Shown: piece by piece, positions 1-10,100 of the stretch | Numbering within the stretch: the stretch's first letter is position 1 | Layout: the number at the start of each line of letters is the position of its first letter | NCBI GenBank assembly: GCA_019242475.1 | Contig: JAFAVK010000119.1 | Location: forward strand, 62,001 to 126,000 | Direction: 5' to 3' | DNA: 64,000 bases | Source of the DNA: Acidobacteriota bacterium | Lineage (GTDB): Bacteria; Acidobacteriota; Blastocatellia; Pyrinomonadales; Pyrinomonadaceae | Made by a program: the position numbers and the translations under genes | Notes under the pieces: generated by a model | Told to the model about the DNA's origin: nothing | The model's database searches: none | The model's input: only the letters and a program-made list of their open reading frames with translations

Positions 1-1
1 G

Positions 2-682
2 ATGGTGCCGCGCGCCAAGCGCAACGACGTGCTCTGCTTCAGCGTCCCCGGCCGGGGCGAGGGCGTCGGCGGCAACCTCGTGTACCACGAGGCCGTCTTG
101 AAGAACTTCCTCCAGTCGCTCGGCTACAACGCGAAGTCTTTGAACGAGGGGCAGGCCGTCGTCTTCTCCGAATTGCAGGACGAGAACTTCACCGGCATCG
201 GCCTCTCCTTCGGCGGCGGGATGTGCAACGTCTCGGTCTCGTTCATGTCGATGCCGATGATCACCTTCAGCGTGCCGAAGGGCGGCGACTACATCGACCG
301 CAACGTGGCCGAGGTGATGGGCGAGAGCAACACGACCAAGGTGCGCCTCTTCAAGGAGGAGAAGCTCGACCTCTCGCGCCCGGCGAAGGACGAGATGACC
401 GGCGCGCTCCACATCTTCTACGAGGACTTGATGCGCACGCTCATCGACCGCCTGCGCTCCGAGTTCGCCAGGTCGGGCCAACTCCCGAAGGTTGACCGCC
501 CGATGACGGTCGTGCTCGCGGGCGGGACGGCCAAGCCTACGGGCTTCCTCCAGAAGTTCGAACAGCTCCTGCGCGCCGAGGGCGACTTCCCCGTCCCCGT
601 CTCCGAGGTGCGCATGGCTTCCGACCCGCTCACCGCCACCGCGCGCGGCTGCTACATCGCCGCGCTCTCCGAGACGAAGTAA
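2..682 (+). CDS. Actin-like ATPase domain protein, C-terminal part (5' end outside window)
   Basis: The first 226 visible residues read through to a TAA at 680-682, and the true start lies upstream of the window. The segment around GIGLSFGGGMCNVSVSF resembles the phosphate-2 loop of the actin/Hsp70/MreB/ParM fold, and VVLAGGTAKPTGFL near the C-terminus resembles the adenosine motif (GG followed by a helix). The final part ends in a small helix typical of the second ATPase lobe. It probably binds ATP in the cytoplasm as a filament-forming or scaffold protein, but the partner is unknown. It is followed at 89 and then 7 bases by an unknown protein and a PilZ protein on the same strand, so a cell-surface or motility role is possible. 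The fold call is fairly sure and the specific function is not. Confidence 0.65.
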   Translation: MVPRAKRNDVLCFSVPGRGEGVGGNLVYHEAVLKNFLQSLGYNAKSLNEGQAVVFSELQDENFTGIGLSFGGGMCNVSVSFMSMPMITFSVPKGGDYIDRNVAEVMGESNTTKVRLFKEEKLDLSRPAKDEMTGALHIFYEDLMRTLIDRLRSEFARSGQLPKVDRPMTVVLAGGTAKPTGFLQKFEQLLRAEGDFPVPVSEVRMASDPLTATARGCYIAALSETK

Positions 683-770
683 CAAGGGGCGCAGACTTCA
701 ACCTTGCTTCCGTCCTCGGTGCGGCGCTCCTCCGCACCGAGGACACACGTGTACGCATCCCCCAAACGAT

Positions 771-1856
771 GTGAGCGACACAACCGCAGACAACGAGTTC
801 GTCGTCGAGATCGACCTCGGGGAGTTGGAGTGGACGACGCCCGCGCGCTGGGAAGATTCCCCGACCCCCGCGCCCGCGCCCCCGCCCGAACCCGAATTCG
901 AATTCGAGCAGAACGCGACGCCGCAGCCGCCCGCCCCCGCGCCGCCCGCGCCGCAGGCCGCCCCGCGCCCCGCGCCGCAGGCCGCCCCGCGCCCCGCGCC
1001 GGAGGCCACGCCGGAGCCGGCCACCCCCGCCCGCCCGGCGCAAGAACTCCCCCAGCCTTTCGCCGAGATCATCTCGGGCAAGGTGCCGGGCAATCTGCGC
1101 GGGCTGGTCGGCTCGATCTTCGCGCGCCTGCTCAAGACGCTCGACACGCTCTCCGTCATCGAGCGCGCGCTGACGCAGCCGCGCGCCGTCCGCACGGGGC
1201 TGCTCTTCGAGGACGTTCGGTCGCAGAGCGCCTCGCTCCTCGCGCAGGTGACCGAGGCCGTCTCGGGCGGCACGCGCCTCCCGCGCCGCGTGCACGACGT
1301 GCTCGACGGCATGCGCTTCGTCATCGGGCACGAGCTGACGAAGGTCTTCCGGCAGGAGTTCCCCGGCCTCGCCGACGAGACGCGCCCCTACACGCGCGCC
1401 GACCTCAGCCGCGCCTGGGGCCTTCTGCACAACTGCCTCCAGCAGACGGCCATCACGCTCGCGCAGTCGTTCAAGCCCGGCGCCACCGGCGAGCAGTTGT
1501 TCGAGGACTACCGCAGCAAGGTCGAGAACTCGTTCACGCTCTACCAAGAGTTGCACGCGCTCTTGCAGAGAGTCTCCGCCGCCGAGGGTTCGACCGGCAT
1601 CCTGCTCAAGCACTCGCTCGTCCGCCACCTCGAACACTTCCGCGAGGAGACGATGCCCTTCCTCTTTTACAAGGACTGGGGCGCGTTCGCCCGCTACGTG
1701 GACGACGTGACGCGCGCCTTCGAGGAGATGGAGGAGTTCGAGTCGGTCTTGCACGAGTTCTCGCAATACCTGCGCACGCTCATCCAACACGTCGGCATGC
1801 GCGAGGCCCTGCGGGGCGCGCAGGCGCAAGACGCCGGGGCCGTCGTCTGGGAGTAG
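771..1856 (+). CDS. Unknown protein with Pro/Ala-rich N-terminus
   Basis: This 361-residue protein starts at GTG 771; no good ribosome binding site precedes it, so the start is tentative. Residues 1-35 are acidic. Residues about 36-90 are a low-complexity Pro/Ala segment with tandem APQAAPRP units, likely an unstructured linker. The remaining 270 residues are predicted mostly helical (for example QELPQPFAEIISGKVPGNL onward) with no signal peptide or membrane segment. It sits between an actin-like ATPase gene and a PilZ gene with only 7 bases to the latter, so it is probably co-transcribed and cytoplasmic. I do not recognise a family. Confidence 0.6.
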   Translation: MSDTTADNEFVVEIDLGELEWTTPARWEDSPTPAPAPPPEPEFEFEQNATPQPPAPAPPAPQAAPRPAPQAAPRPAPEATPEPATPARPAQELPQPFAEIISGKVPGNLRGLVGSIFARLLKTLDTLSVIERALTQPRAVRTGLLFEDVRSQSASLLAQVTEAVSGGTRLPRRVHDVLDGMRFVIGHELTKVFRQEFPGLADETRPYTRADLSRAWGLLHNCLQQTAITLAQSFKPGATGEQLFEDYRSKVENSFTLYQELHALLQRVSAAEGSTGILLKHSLVRHLEHFREETMPFLFYKDWGAFARYVDDVTRAFEEMEEFESVLHEFSQYLRTLIQHVGMREALRGAQAQDAGAVVWE

Positions 1857-1863
1857 GGGAGGC

Positions 1864-2673
1864 ATGTCAACAGCCGCCGACACGACCAACGAAGCGCCCG
1901 TCCTGGCCCGCAACGCCGAGGCCGCCGGCCCCGACACGGCGGTCGTCAGCGTGGACGAAGTCGAGCCCATCGAGCGCCGCCGGCACGAGCGCATCCAAAT
2001 CTACCTGCGCGTGCGCTGGGAGGGGCTCTTCGGCTGCTACGAGGGGACGCTCTCGGACATCAGCGCCGGCGGCTGCTTCGTCCTCAGCGAGAGACAGACG
2101 ACGCTGCGCGAGCTGATCCGCCTGGAGGTCGAGTTGCACGACGGCGAGTGGCTCAAGGTCTGGGGCGAGGTGACGAACCAGTTCCCCGGCGTCGGCTTCG
2201 GCGTCCGCTACACCGAGGTCGAAGGCGAGGACGAGGAGAAGTTCTCGCTCTCGCTCACGCAGACGAAGTCGATCCGCGCGGGCGTCAACGCCCTGAGGAG
2301 GCTGAGCCGCGCCTTCGTCAACGAGGAGGGCGAGGACTTGCCGCCCGAGCGCGTGGACAGGCAGGAGTACAAGCGGAAGGTCATGCTCGCGCTGTCGAAG
2401 GTGAACCGGACGCTGCTCGATCTGCCGGAGTGCCCGAAGAAGACGGCGCTCAGGCTCTCGGTGCAGGCGTACGCAGACCTCTACCGCGTCTGGGCGGCGA
2501 TGTCGGCGGGCGCGGCCGGCAACCCGAAGGAGTGGATCGCCTCCTACAAGTGCCTCAAGGATAAGTACGGCGCGCCCCCGCACATCCTCCTGGCCTTCCG
2601 CGACAGCGACCTCTCGACCGCCCTCACCTTCCTCCGCCAGAAGGCGCACATCTACCTCACGTTCGTCTCCTGA
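1864..2673 (+). CDS. PilZ domain protein
   Basis: This 269-residue protein starts at ATG 1864 with GGGGAGG 5 bases upstream. Residues about 38-125 form a PilZ domain. The c-di-GMP-binding signature is visible as ERRRHERIQ (the RxxxR part) followed about 30 residues later by DISAGGCF (the D/NxSxxG part). The remaining 140 residues are helical and unassigned. PilZ proteins bind cyclic di-GMP and regulate motility, polysaccharide synthesis or secretion in the cytoplasm. It is the last gene of an apparent three-gene run with the actin-like protein, which suggests c-di-GMP input to that machinery. An HD-GYP phosphodiesterase, which degrades this messenger, is encoded at 15.4 kb. Confidence 0.85.
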   Translation: MSTAADTTNEAPVLARNAEAAGPDTAVVSVDEVEPIERRRHERIQIYLRVRWEGLFGCYEGTLSDISAGGCFVLSERQTTLRELIRLEVELHDGEWLKVWGEVTNQFPGVGFGVRYTEVEGEDEEKFSLSLTQTKSIRAGVNALRRLSRAFVNEEGEDLPPERVDRQEYKRKVMLALSKVNRTLLDLPECPKKTALRLSVQAYADLYRVWAAMSAGAAGNPKEWIASYKCLKDKYGAPPHILLAFRDSDLSTALTFLRQKAHIYLTFVS

Positions 2674-2697
2674 CCGCTGGACAAGAAAACATTTCAA

Positions 2698-2762
2698 CAC
2701 GGAGACACAGAGACACAGCTTGAAGCGATCAGTCTTCAAAGCTGTGTCTCTGTGTCTCCGTG
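2698..2762. repeat. Hairpin built from the dispersed CTGTGTCTCTGTGTCTCCGTG-type repeat
   Basis: Left arm 2698-2724 and right arm 2735-2762 are inverted copies (27 and 28 bases, one single-base bulge) around a 10-base loop. The arm reads CACGGAGACACAGAGACACA and onward. It lies in the 122-base gap between two convergent genes and may act as a bidirectional terminator. Related single copies occur at 44601-44639 and 49501-49523. Confidence 0.8.
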
Positions 2763-2795
2763 ATTAATTATCCTGGGTAACTTACTCCCCGGGCT

Positions 2796-5700
2796 TCAGC
2801 GCGTCTCGAAACGTCTCCTGTACTCTTCGGAGTCGAGGAACGCCTTGACCATCTCGGCCCGGACGAAGTCGCCGCCGAAGTCGTTCAGCTTGCCCAGCCA
2901 GTAGTCGTAGCCCTCGGCGTCCGGGTCACGCCTGAGGTAGCCGTAATATTCCATCAGGACGAACGCCCGGTTCTTCTCCTTCAGCTTCAACTCCGCGTCG
3001 TCGGCCACCCGCAGCAGCACGTCCGCGCGCGACGTGGTGCCCGCCTTGAGCGCCGCCAACAGCGGCCCCGCGCGCGAGTCGTCGAGCTTCGTGTTAGAGA
3101 GCAGCGCCGCCACGTACTGCTCGTCGCTCATCCCGCCGTACTTCGCCTTGAACTCCTGCCGGTTGACCCACTCCTCGGCGAACACCTGGCGGTTGCTTGC
3201 CAGCCGCGCCTGCCACGCTCCGATCCCGACCTGCACGCCCGCGGCCAGCGAGCGCGAGTCGGACATCAGGCGGCCGTACCCCGGCGCCTCGCCGAAGGAG
3301 GCGAGCCCCATCCGGTAGTCGAGGTATGCCGTCTCCTGGAATTCAATCGAGAGGAAGAAGGCCGCAGAGACGTTAATCCTCTTCACCTCGCGGCACTGCT
3401 GGTCGGCGCCGCACGAAGCGACCTCGTTCTTCCAGAAGTTCAGGCCGGCGGTGTCGGGGCCGCGGCCGAGGAAGTCGATGTAGTGGAAGGCGACGAAGTA
3501 GGTGTCCTGGTCGATGAGGTTCGCGCCGGCGCCGGGGCTCGGCGCGGGGTCGCAGCCGGGGCACGAAGCGTCCGGCACCTCGACGTAGCTGAGGACGGGA
3601 GCCTGCGCGCCGCCCGTCTCGGGCGCGGCGTCGAAGTCCGCGGCCTTGTCCGAGCGGCATTCGAGGTACGTGCGCGCGTAGGGCGAGACGGCCCAGCCGG
3701 GCGAGCTGACCATCACGGTGTAGTCGCCGCCCGCGGGCAGGTTCGCGAACGAGTAGCGGCCTTGCGAATCGGTCTGCGCCGTGGCCGTGACGTCGCCCGA
3801 GAGCGTGACGGTCAGGCCCGCGGCACCCGCGCCCGCCGGCCTTTCAAGGACGCGCCCCAGGACAGACACCACGTCCGGCAGGGGCGTCGGCGTCGGGTTG
3901 GGTGTCGGCGTTGCAACGGGCGTCGGAGTGGGACTAGGCGTCGGCTCCGGTGTCGGAGTCGGCTCCGGCGTAGGAGTAGGAGTTGGCTCCGGCGTGGGCG
4001 TCGGAGTCGGACTGGGCGTCGGGGTTGAAGTCGGCGTTGGAGAGGGCGTCGCCGTCGGCGTCGGAGTTGGCGTTGGAGTTGGAGACGGCGTCGGTGTGAT
4101 GGTCGGTGTCGGCGTCGGGGAGGGGCTCGGCGTTGGAGAGGGAGTCGGGGAAGGGGTCGGGGTCGGCGTCGGGTCGGTGAAGCTGAAGGGCGGCAGCGGC
4201 AGGGCTTCGGGGATGACGGCGAAGCGGTACGTGCCCCACTGCATGACGCCGAGCAGGAATTGGACGCTGACGCTCTGGCCGGGTTGGAGGCCGCCGTCGG
4301 GGAGCGCCACGCGCACGCTCGTGTTCAGACCGCCGCCGAACGGCTGGTCGGGCGGCTCGTCGAGGGTCGTACCTTTGACCCCTGCTTCGTCAGAGGAATT
4401 GATGAGACGCAAGTCCGCCTGCGCGCCGCCGAGCGCGTAGCCGGGGCTGTTCAGCGTCGTGATGTCCGTCACGCGGAAGCGCAAGGTGGTGAGCGTCTGG
4501 CTCGAGTTGTTGGTGAAGCGGCGGCGGAGGCTGAGCGTCCCCAGCGCGGCGTTCGGGCCGACGCAGGTCAGGCAGCGCACGGCGTTCGGCGCGGCGGACT
4601 CCGAGGCCCCGGGCTCGATCAGAGACTCCGCCACGTCCGTGCGCGCGATGGGGCTCGCGACCGAAAGCGAAGTCCAGGCGAAGCCCGCGTTCTCCGGGCC
4701 GGGCGCGCCGAGCACCGACTGCGCGGAGCCGTACGAGCCGCCCGTCGTCGAGACGAAGACGAAGTCGTTGGCGTTGTCGTTCGTGTCCTGCGGCCGGCCG
4801 TCCTTGAGCTTGCGCACGAAGCTGTACTGCCCGTCGGCGCTGCCGATGGTGAGGAGCCCCGCGCCCTCGCGGAAGAGCTGGCTCGGAACCGTGTTGAAGC
4901 CGACCGCGTCCACGCGGTTCTCCGGCGTGAATTTCGCCGGGTCGTTCGTCCTAAACAGCGCGACGCCGCCGTCGTCCGGGTTGTCGAAGGTGTAGACCCC
5001 GTCGAGCGAGGCGTAGTGCGCAAGCTCGTAGCCGCCCCCCTGGTCGAACAGGACGAAGAGGTAGTGGCCGCGCGGGCGCAGGGTGAAGCCGTTCTTCATG
5101 ACGACGATGACCGTCCCGTCCGCCGCCACGAGCGACCAGCCCTGCGACCCGTCCGGCGTGTTCATAATCAGGGCCGAGTCGGTGTTGTTGTAAAGCTCGA
5201 TGAACTCGTCGTGGCCGCCGTTCGCGTAGGGGTAGGGGCCGGCGGGCGGGGCCGGGCCGTGGAAGCGGAACTCGCTGATGAGGACGGTGCCGAGCCCCGC
5301 GGCGGGCGGGAGCGGCGGCGCCAGCTTCTGCTTCACGTCGAACGTCTGCCCGGCGGCAATCAAGAGCCCGTCAATCGTCATCTCGCTCCCGGGGGTCGCG
5401 TTGCAACCGTCGGGGGCGACCGCGTAGCTCACAGTCCCGCTGCCGCTGCCGCTCGCGCCCGAGGTGACGCTGATCCAATCGACGCGGCTCTCGGCCGTCC
5501 AGGCGCAGCCCGCGGGGGCGTTCACGGTCAGGCTCCCGGCCCCGCCCTGGCACGGGTGGGTCGCGGTCTTCGGGCTGATGTCGAACGTGCAGGCCGCGGC
5601 GGAGGTGTCGGGCAGACGCGCGAGGTCAACGTTCGTGCCGCCGGGGTAGAGGAAGTAGTTGCCGTCGGGCGAGACGGCCACCTCGGGGACGAGCGTGCCC

Positions 5701-6698
5701 GTCTCTTTGTCGTAAGTCTTCAGCAGCGCGCCGTCGGAGAGGCGCCAGACGTGCAGCGTGCCCGTGGAGTTGATGTAGCCGTTGACGGAGTTCTGGTTGT
5801 CGTCCCAGCCCGAGGCGACGAGCCCCTGCCCGTCCTTCGTGAAGGCGACGGACGTGACCGTGCCCGTCCGCGTCAACTTGCTCAAGAGCGTGCCGTCGGA
5901 GACGCGGTAGAACTCGACGGTGTCGTCGCCGGGGTACTCGCCGCCCGCGAGCCCCGCGGTGGCAATCAAAGAGCCGTCGGGCGAGAAGGCGAGCGCCTTC
6001 CGCGGGCCGACGATGTTGCGGAGCATCGTGCCGTCGGAAGTGCGTAGCAGGTCGATGCCTTTTCCCCCGACCGAGGCGATGAGCTGGCCGTCGGGCGAGA
6101 AGACGACGTTCGAACCGCCGCCGCCCGGCGCCGTCCAAAGTTGAACCCCGGTCGCGACGTTCCACAGGGTGATCGTCCCACGGCTCGGGTAGCCGCCCAC
6201 TAAAGCGGTGGCGAGGAACAGTCCGTCGGGCGAGAAGGCGAGCGCGCTGAAGGCGTGGAAGGCGTTCGAGCCGCCGCCCGTCTGGAGCTTGCGGACGAGC
6301 GTGCCGTCCGAAGCGTTGTAGAGCCTCGCGGTGCAGCCCGAAATCGCGGCGATGGTCTTGGAGTCGGGCGAGTAGGCCACGTCGTTGACGGTGCCGCAAC
6401 CCAGCTCGCCGAACGTGACCTTTCTGAGCAGAGTCCCGTCGGACGCGTTCCAAAGGCTGGCGGCCCTGTCGGACTCTCCCACCAACACCGTCTGCCCGTC
6501 GGGCGCGTAGGCGACGGAGGTCAAGCCCTGACCGGCGGCGCTCGACCAGACGAGGTCGGCCCGGCCCGGCCCCCTGGCTTCGACCGGGAAGAGGATGAGG
6601 CCGGCCGCCATAACCGCGGCGGCCAAAGAGAGCAGCCGCCTTCCGAAGGAGCGCGGCGCGCAGACCGCCCGCCCGTTGATTTCCCCGAGACGGCTCAT
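2796..6698 (-). CDS. Secreted mosaic protein: WD40 propeller, BACON, lamin-tail domain, Pro/Thr linker, CarboxypepD-reg, DUF4214
   Basis: This 1300-residue protein starts at ATG 6698, with GAGG eight bases upstream. Residues 1-41 are a signal peptide ([18 protein letters not shown]). Residues about 45-370 carry repeated LAFSPDG-type blades of a WD40-like propeller. Residues 373-462 look like a BACON domain ([17 protein letters not shown]). Residues 468-600 are a lamin-tail domain ([19 protein letters not shown]). Residues about 718-840 are an uncharacterised module ([13 protein letters not shown] ... [13 protein letters not shown]) also found in the protein at 58965. Residues 841-940 are a PTPTPSP linker, 942-1010 a carboxypeptidase-regulatory-like fold, and 1055-1300 a DUF4214 region ([19 protein letters not shown]). 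It is probably extracellular or surface attached; adhesion or matrix binding is inferred and no enzyme is seen. Confidence 0.85.
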   Translation of the reverse strand: MSRLGEINGRAVCAPRSFGRRLLSLAAAVMAAGLILFPVEARGPGRADLVWSSAAGQGLTSVAYAPDGQTVLVGESDRAASLWNASDGTLLRKVTFGELGCGTVNDVAYSPDSKTIAAISGCTARLYNASDGTLVRKLQTGGGSNAFHAFSALAFSPDGLFLATALVGGYPSRGTITLWNVATGVQLWTAPGGGGSNVVFSPDGQLIASVGGKGIDLLRTSDGTMLRNIVGPRKALAFSPDGSLIATAGLAGGEYPGDDTVEFYRVSDGTLLSKLTRTGTVTSVAFTKDGQGLVASGWDDNQNSVNGYINSTGTLHVWRLSDGALLKTYDKETGTLVPEVAVSPDGNYFLYPGGTNVDLARLPDTSAAACTFDISPKTATHPCQGGAGSLTVNAPAGCAWTAESRVDWISVTSGASGSGSGTVSYAVAPDGCNATPGSEMTIDGLLIAAGQTFDVKQKLAPPLPPAAGLGTVLISEFRFHGPAPPAGPYPYANGGHDEFIELYNNTDSALIMNTPDGSQGWSLVAADGTVIVVMKNGFTLRPRGHYLFVLFDQGGGYELAHYASLDGVYTFDNPDDGGVALFRTNDPAKFTPENRVDAVGFNTVPSQLFREGAGLLTIGSADGQYSFVRKLKDGRPQDTNDNANDFVFVSTTGGSYGSAQSVLGAPGPENAGFAWTSLSVASPIARTDVAESLIEPGASESAAPNAVRCLTCVGPNAALGTLSLRRRFTNNSSQTLTTLRFRVTDITTLNSPGYALGGAQADLRLINSSDEAGVKGTTLDEPPDQPFGGGLNTSVRVALPDGGLQPGQSVSVQFLLGVMQWGTYRFAVIPEALPLPPFSFTDPTPTPTPSPTPSPTPSPSPTPTPTITPTPSPTPTPTPTPTATPSPTPTSTPTPSPTPTPTPEPTPTPTPEPTPTPEPTPSPTPTPVATPTPNPTPTPLPDVVSVLGRVLERPAGAGAAGLTVTLSGDVTATAQTDSQGRYSFANLPAGGDYTVMVSSPGWAVSPYARTYLECRSDKAADFDAAPETGGAQAPVLSYVEVPDASCPGCDPAPSPGAGANLIDQDTYFVAFHYIDFLGRGPDTAGLNFWKNEVASCGADQQCREVKRINVSAAFFLSIEFQETAYLDYRMGLASFGEAPGYGRLMSDSRSLAAGVQVGIGAWQARLASNRQVFAEEWVNRQEFKAKYGGMSDEQYVAALLSNTKLDDSRAGPLLAALKAGTTSRADVLLRVADDAELKLKEKNRAFVLMEYYGYLRRDPDAEGYDYWLGKLNDFGGDFVRAEMVKAFLDSEEYRRRFETR
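3876..4175 (-). repeat. Low-complexity Pro/Thr(Ser) codon repeat inside the mosaic protein
   Basis: About 300 bases of degenerate hexamer-like repeats, GTCGGC/GTCGGAGTT on the + strand, encode alternating Pro-Thr/Ser/Glu on the - strand. It is a flexible extracellular linker and a likely place for length variation between strains. Confidence 0.85.
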
Positions 6699-6863
6699 GA
6701 CGTTACCTCACTGTTGTTCGAGCGGCCCGGCAGAGTTTGCCGACTCAACCGAAGTTCAAGCGGGAGAAGCGGGCGCGGGACGGTACCGCGTTCGAAGGGC
6801 GCAGCGGGAACGAGGGCGCAGGGGACTAAAGGGGAATGCGGAGCAAGTGTCGCGTGACTCCGG

Positions 6864-6891
6864 ATTATATTCCCAGCGCGAACGATGTCAA
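6864..6891 (-). promoter_or_regulatory. Sigma70-like promoter of the secreted mosaic gene
   Basis: Read on the minus strand: TTGACA (6891-6886), a 16-base spacer, and TATAAT (6869-6864); both hexamers match consensus perfectly. It points at the gene starting at 6698 and leaves a leader of about 160 bases. The 429-base gap 6699-7127 otherwise holds the divergent promoter at 6929-6957 and no gene. Confidence 0.75.
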
Positions 6892-6928
6892 GATTCAGAC
6901 AGGGTGCGTCGCGGCGCGGTGCGGAAGG

Positions 6929-6957
6929 TTTCAAGCGCCCCTTCCGTTTGTTATAAT
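6929..6957 (+). promoter_or_regulatory. Extended -10 promoter candidate upstream of the receptor kinase
   Basis: TATAAT at 6952-6957 is preceded by TGT, giving an extended -10, with only a weak -35 (TTTCAA, 17 bases upstream). Transcription would start near 6964, about 160 bases before the kinase start. A tiny 7-codon frame (MMSRLSL, 6970-6993) begins just after the predicted start point; a leader peptide is possible but unsupported otherwise. Confidence 0.5.
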
Positions 6958-7127
6958 CGGCGTGCGCTGATGATGTCTCGCCTCTCCTTGTAAGCAACTG
7001 GCACGGCGGCCCCCCTTTTGGAAGCATCCGCCATCCCCCGAAAATCATCCGACAGACACGCGATGTTTTTTCGTGGGCGGCGGCGGGCCGGGGACGGAAG
7101 CAGTCCGGCCGTGGCCGCCCTTTGTGA

Positions 7128-10100
7128 GTGAAGTCCCCCTTGACACCGGAACGCTGGAAGCAGATTGAGGGCGTCTTCGACGACGCCGCCGACCTCGCGC
7201 CCGAAGAGCGCGACGCCTACCTCGCCGGAGCCTGCGGCGGGGACGCAGAGCTGCGCCGGCAGGTCGAGTTGCTCATCCGCTCGCACGACGCGGCCGGCTC
7301 CTTCATCGAAGAGCCCGCGGTCGCCGGCCGCATCACAGACCCCGGCAAGCTCGACGACGACGCGCCCTTCATCGGCCGCCGCGTCGGCTCATACCGCATC
7401 GTGAGGGAACTCGGCCGCGGCGGCATGGGCGCGGTCTATCTGGCCGTCCGCGCCGACGACGAGTTCCAGAAGCGCGTCGCCATCAAGTTGGTGAAGCGCG
7501 GGATGGACACCGACTTCATCCTCCGCCGCTTCCGCCAGGAGCGGCAGATTCTCGCCTCGCTCGAACACCAGTACATCGGACGCCTCTTAGACGGCGGGAC
7601 GACCGACGACGGCCTCCCGTACTTCGTCATGGATTACATCGAGGGGCTCCCCATTAACCAGTTCTGCGACGCGCACAAGCTCTCGACGCCCGAGCGCCTA
7701 CGGCTCTTTTTAAAAGTCTGCTCGGCCGTTGCCCACGCGCACCACAACCTCGTCATCCACCGCGACCTCAAGCCCTCGAACGTCCTCGTCATGGCCGACG
7801 GCACGCCGAAGCTCTTAGACTTCGGCATCGCCAAGCTCCTCAACCCCGAGATGGGCGGGCGCGCCCTCGACCCGACGACGCTCGCCATGCGCCTGATGAC
7901 GCCCGAGTACGCGAGCCCCGAACAGGTGCGCGGCGAGACGGTGACGATGGTCTCGGACGTTTACTCTCTGGGCGTCCTCCTCTACGACCTGCTCACCGGG
8001 CACCGCCCCTACACCTTCCGCAGCCGCTCGCCCGAGGAGGTGGCGCGCGTCATCTGCGAGCAGGAGCCCGAGAGGCCGTCCGTCGCCGTCAACCTCATCG
8101 AAGTCCTCCCCTCCGCGGGGCGCGAGCCCTTGGAGATCACGCCCGACTCGGTCAGCCGCGTCCGCGACGGGAGCCTCGAGAAGCTGCGGCGGCAACTGTC
8201 GGGCAGCATCGACAACATCGTCCTCAAGTCGCTGCGCAAGGAGCCGCAGCGCCGCTACCAGACGGTCGAAGAGTTCGCGCGCGACATCGAGCACTACCTC
8301 GAAGGCCGCCCCGTCAGCGCGCCCGCCTACTTCCCCGTCACGGCCGAGACGCGCCTCGACGAGGCGGAACCGACGACCGCAGGCAAATCAATCGCCGTCC
8401 TCCCCTTCAAGACTCTGAGCCACGAGGAGAACCGCGACGAGTTTTTGGGCATGGGGATGGCCGACGCCATCATCACGAAACTCTCGAACGTGGACGGCAT
8501 CATCGTCCGTCCCACCAGCTCGGTCATTAAATACTTCGACGGCGAGCAGAGCGCGGCGCTCGCCGGGCACGAGCTTGACGTTTCGTACGTCCTCGACGGC
8601 CGCATCCAGCGCGGCGGCGAGCGCGTCCGCGTCACCGTCCAACTCGTCCGCACGCGCGACGGCTCGCCGCTCTGGGCCGGCAAGTTCGACGAGCAGTTTA
8701 CAGACTTCTTCGCCGTCGAAGACTCGGTCTCGGAGAAGGTGGCGCAGGCACTGGTTCCGCAACTGATGGATGACGGGTTGGAACGCGAACTGGGCACGGC
8801 GTCGGACGGCGCGCCCGCGCGCGAGCCCGGCGCGACGACCGGCGACCCTCTGAAGGCGCGCACGACCGGGCCGACGACCGCGATGCCTTCGCAGGGCATC
8901 CACACCACGCCGAACACGGGGCCGCGTCTCACCGAAGACGAGGAGGCGCACCAGCTCTACGTCGCCGGGCGCTACTTCGCCACGCGCCGCACGGCCGACG
9001 GTTTGAGGCAGGCGGTCGAGCGTCTTGAGCGCGCCGTCGAGCGCGACCCGAAGTTCGCGATGGCCTGGTCGGAGCTGGCCGACTGCTACGCGCTGATGAA
9101 CTGGTACGTCGAGCCGCCGCCCGCCGGGGCTTGGGAGAAGGCGGTCGCGTCGGCGCTGCGCGCGGTCGAGGCCGACGACCAGCTCGGCGAGGCGCACGCC
9201 TCGCTCGGCTTCGTCAAGCTCTACTACGAGCGCGACTGGGAGGGCGCGGAGAGGGAGCTCGCGCGCGCCGTCGAGCTGAAGCCCGAGAGCGCGGTCGCGC
9301 GCCGCTGGCACGCCTTCAACCTGTCGGCGATGGGGCGGCACGAGGAGGCCGTCGCGGAGATCGGGCGGGCGCGCGAATGTGCGCCGCGCTCGCCCGTGGT
9401 AGCGACGGGCGTGGCGAACGTCCTGTTTCTGGCCGGCAGGTTTGACGAGGCCATCGAGCAGTGCCAGCGCGCGCTCGAACTCGACCCCGGTTCGATGTCC
9501 ACGCACATCGTCCTGCGCTGGTGCTACGAGCGGAAGGGGATGTGCGAAGAGGCTCTGGCCGTCTACGAGCAGGAGCGCGCGTTCGCGGGCGACTCGCCGA
9601 CGACGTGCGCCAAGTACGCGCACGTGCTCGCGTCGTGCGGGCGCAGCGACGAGGCGCGGGCGGAACTCGAAAAGGTAATTTCGGAGGGGGCGATGCGCGG
9701 CGCCCTGGCCTACGAGGCGGCGGTCGTCTACTCGCTGCTCGGCGAGAACGAGCGCGCGCTCGAATGGCTCGGGCGCGCGGCCCGTGAGCACGCCGTCGGA
9801 CTCGCCTTCGTCCGCGTAGACCCGCGGCTCGACGGCCTGCGCGGTGACGCGCGCTTCGCGGAGCTGCTCCGCCGCGTCGGCTCCTGGGAGGCTCCGGCGT
9901 CGTCCGAGGCGGGCGCCGTGCACACGACCGCGCCTGCGCCGACGACGAAGGTCGCGGCCGTCGTGACGAAGGTTGTCGAGAGTGATGCGGTCGTCCGCCG
10001 CGACGTGCGCGCGCGTGAAGAAGCTTCGACGAAGCGGCGCGGCCTTCTGCCACTCGCGGCGGCGCTCGCGCTCGTCGCCCTGTTGGCCGTCGGGTTGAGT

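Noticed and set aside
3880-4170. Regular short repeats that could suggest a CRISPR array or satellite
   Set aside because: They are degenerate hexamers encoding a Pro/Thr linker in frame, with no spacers.
4260-6047. A 595-codon plus-strand frame opposite the WD40/LTD protein
   Set aside because: No family features and biased composition typical of antisense frames in GC-rich genes.
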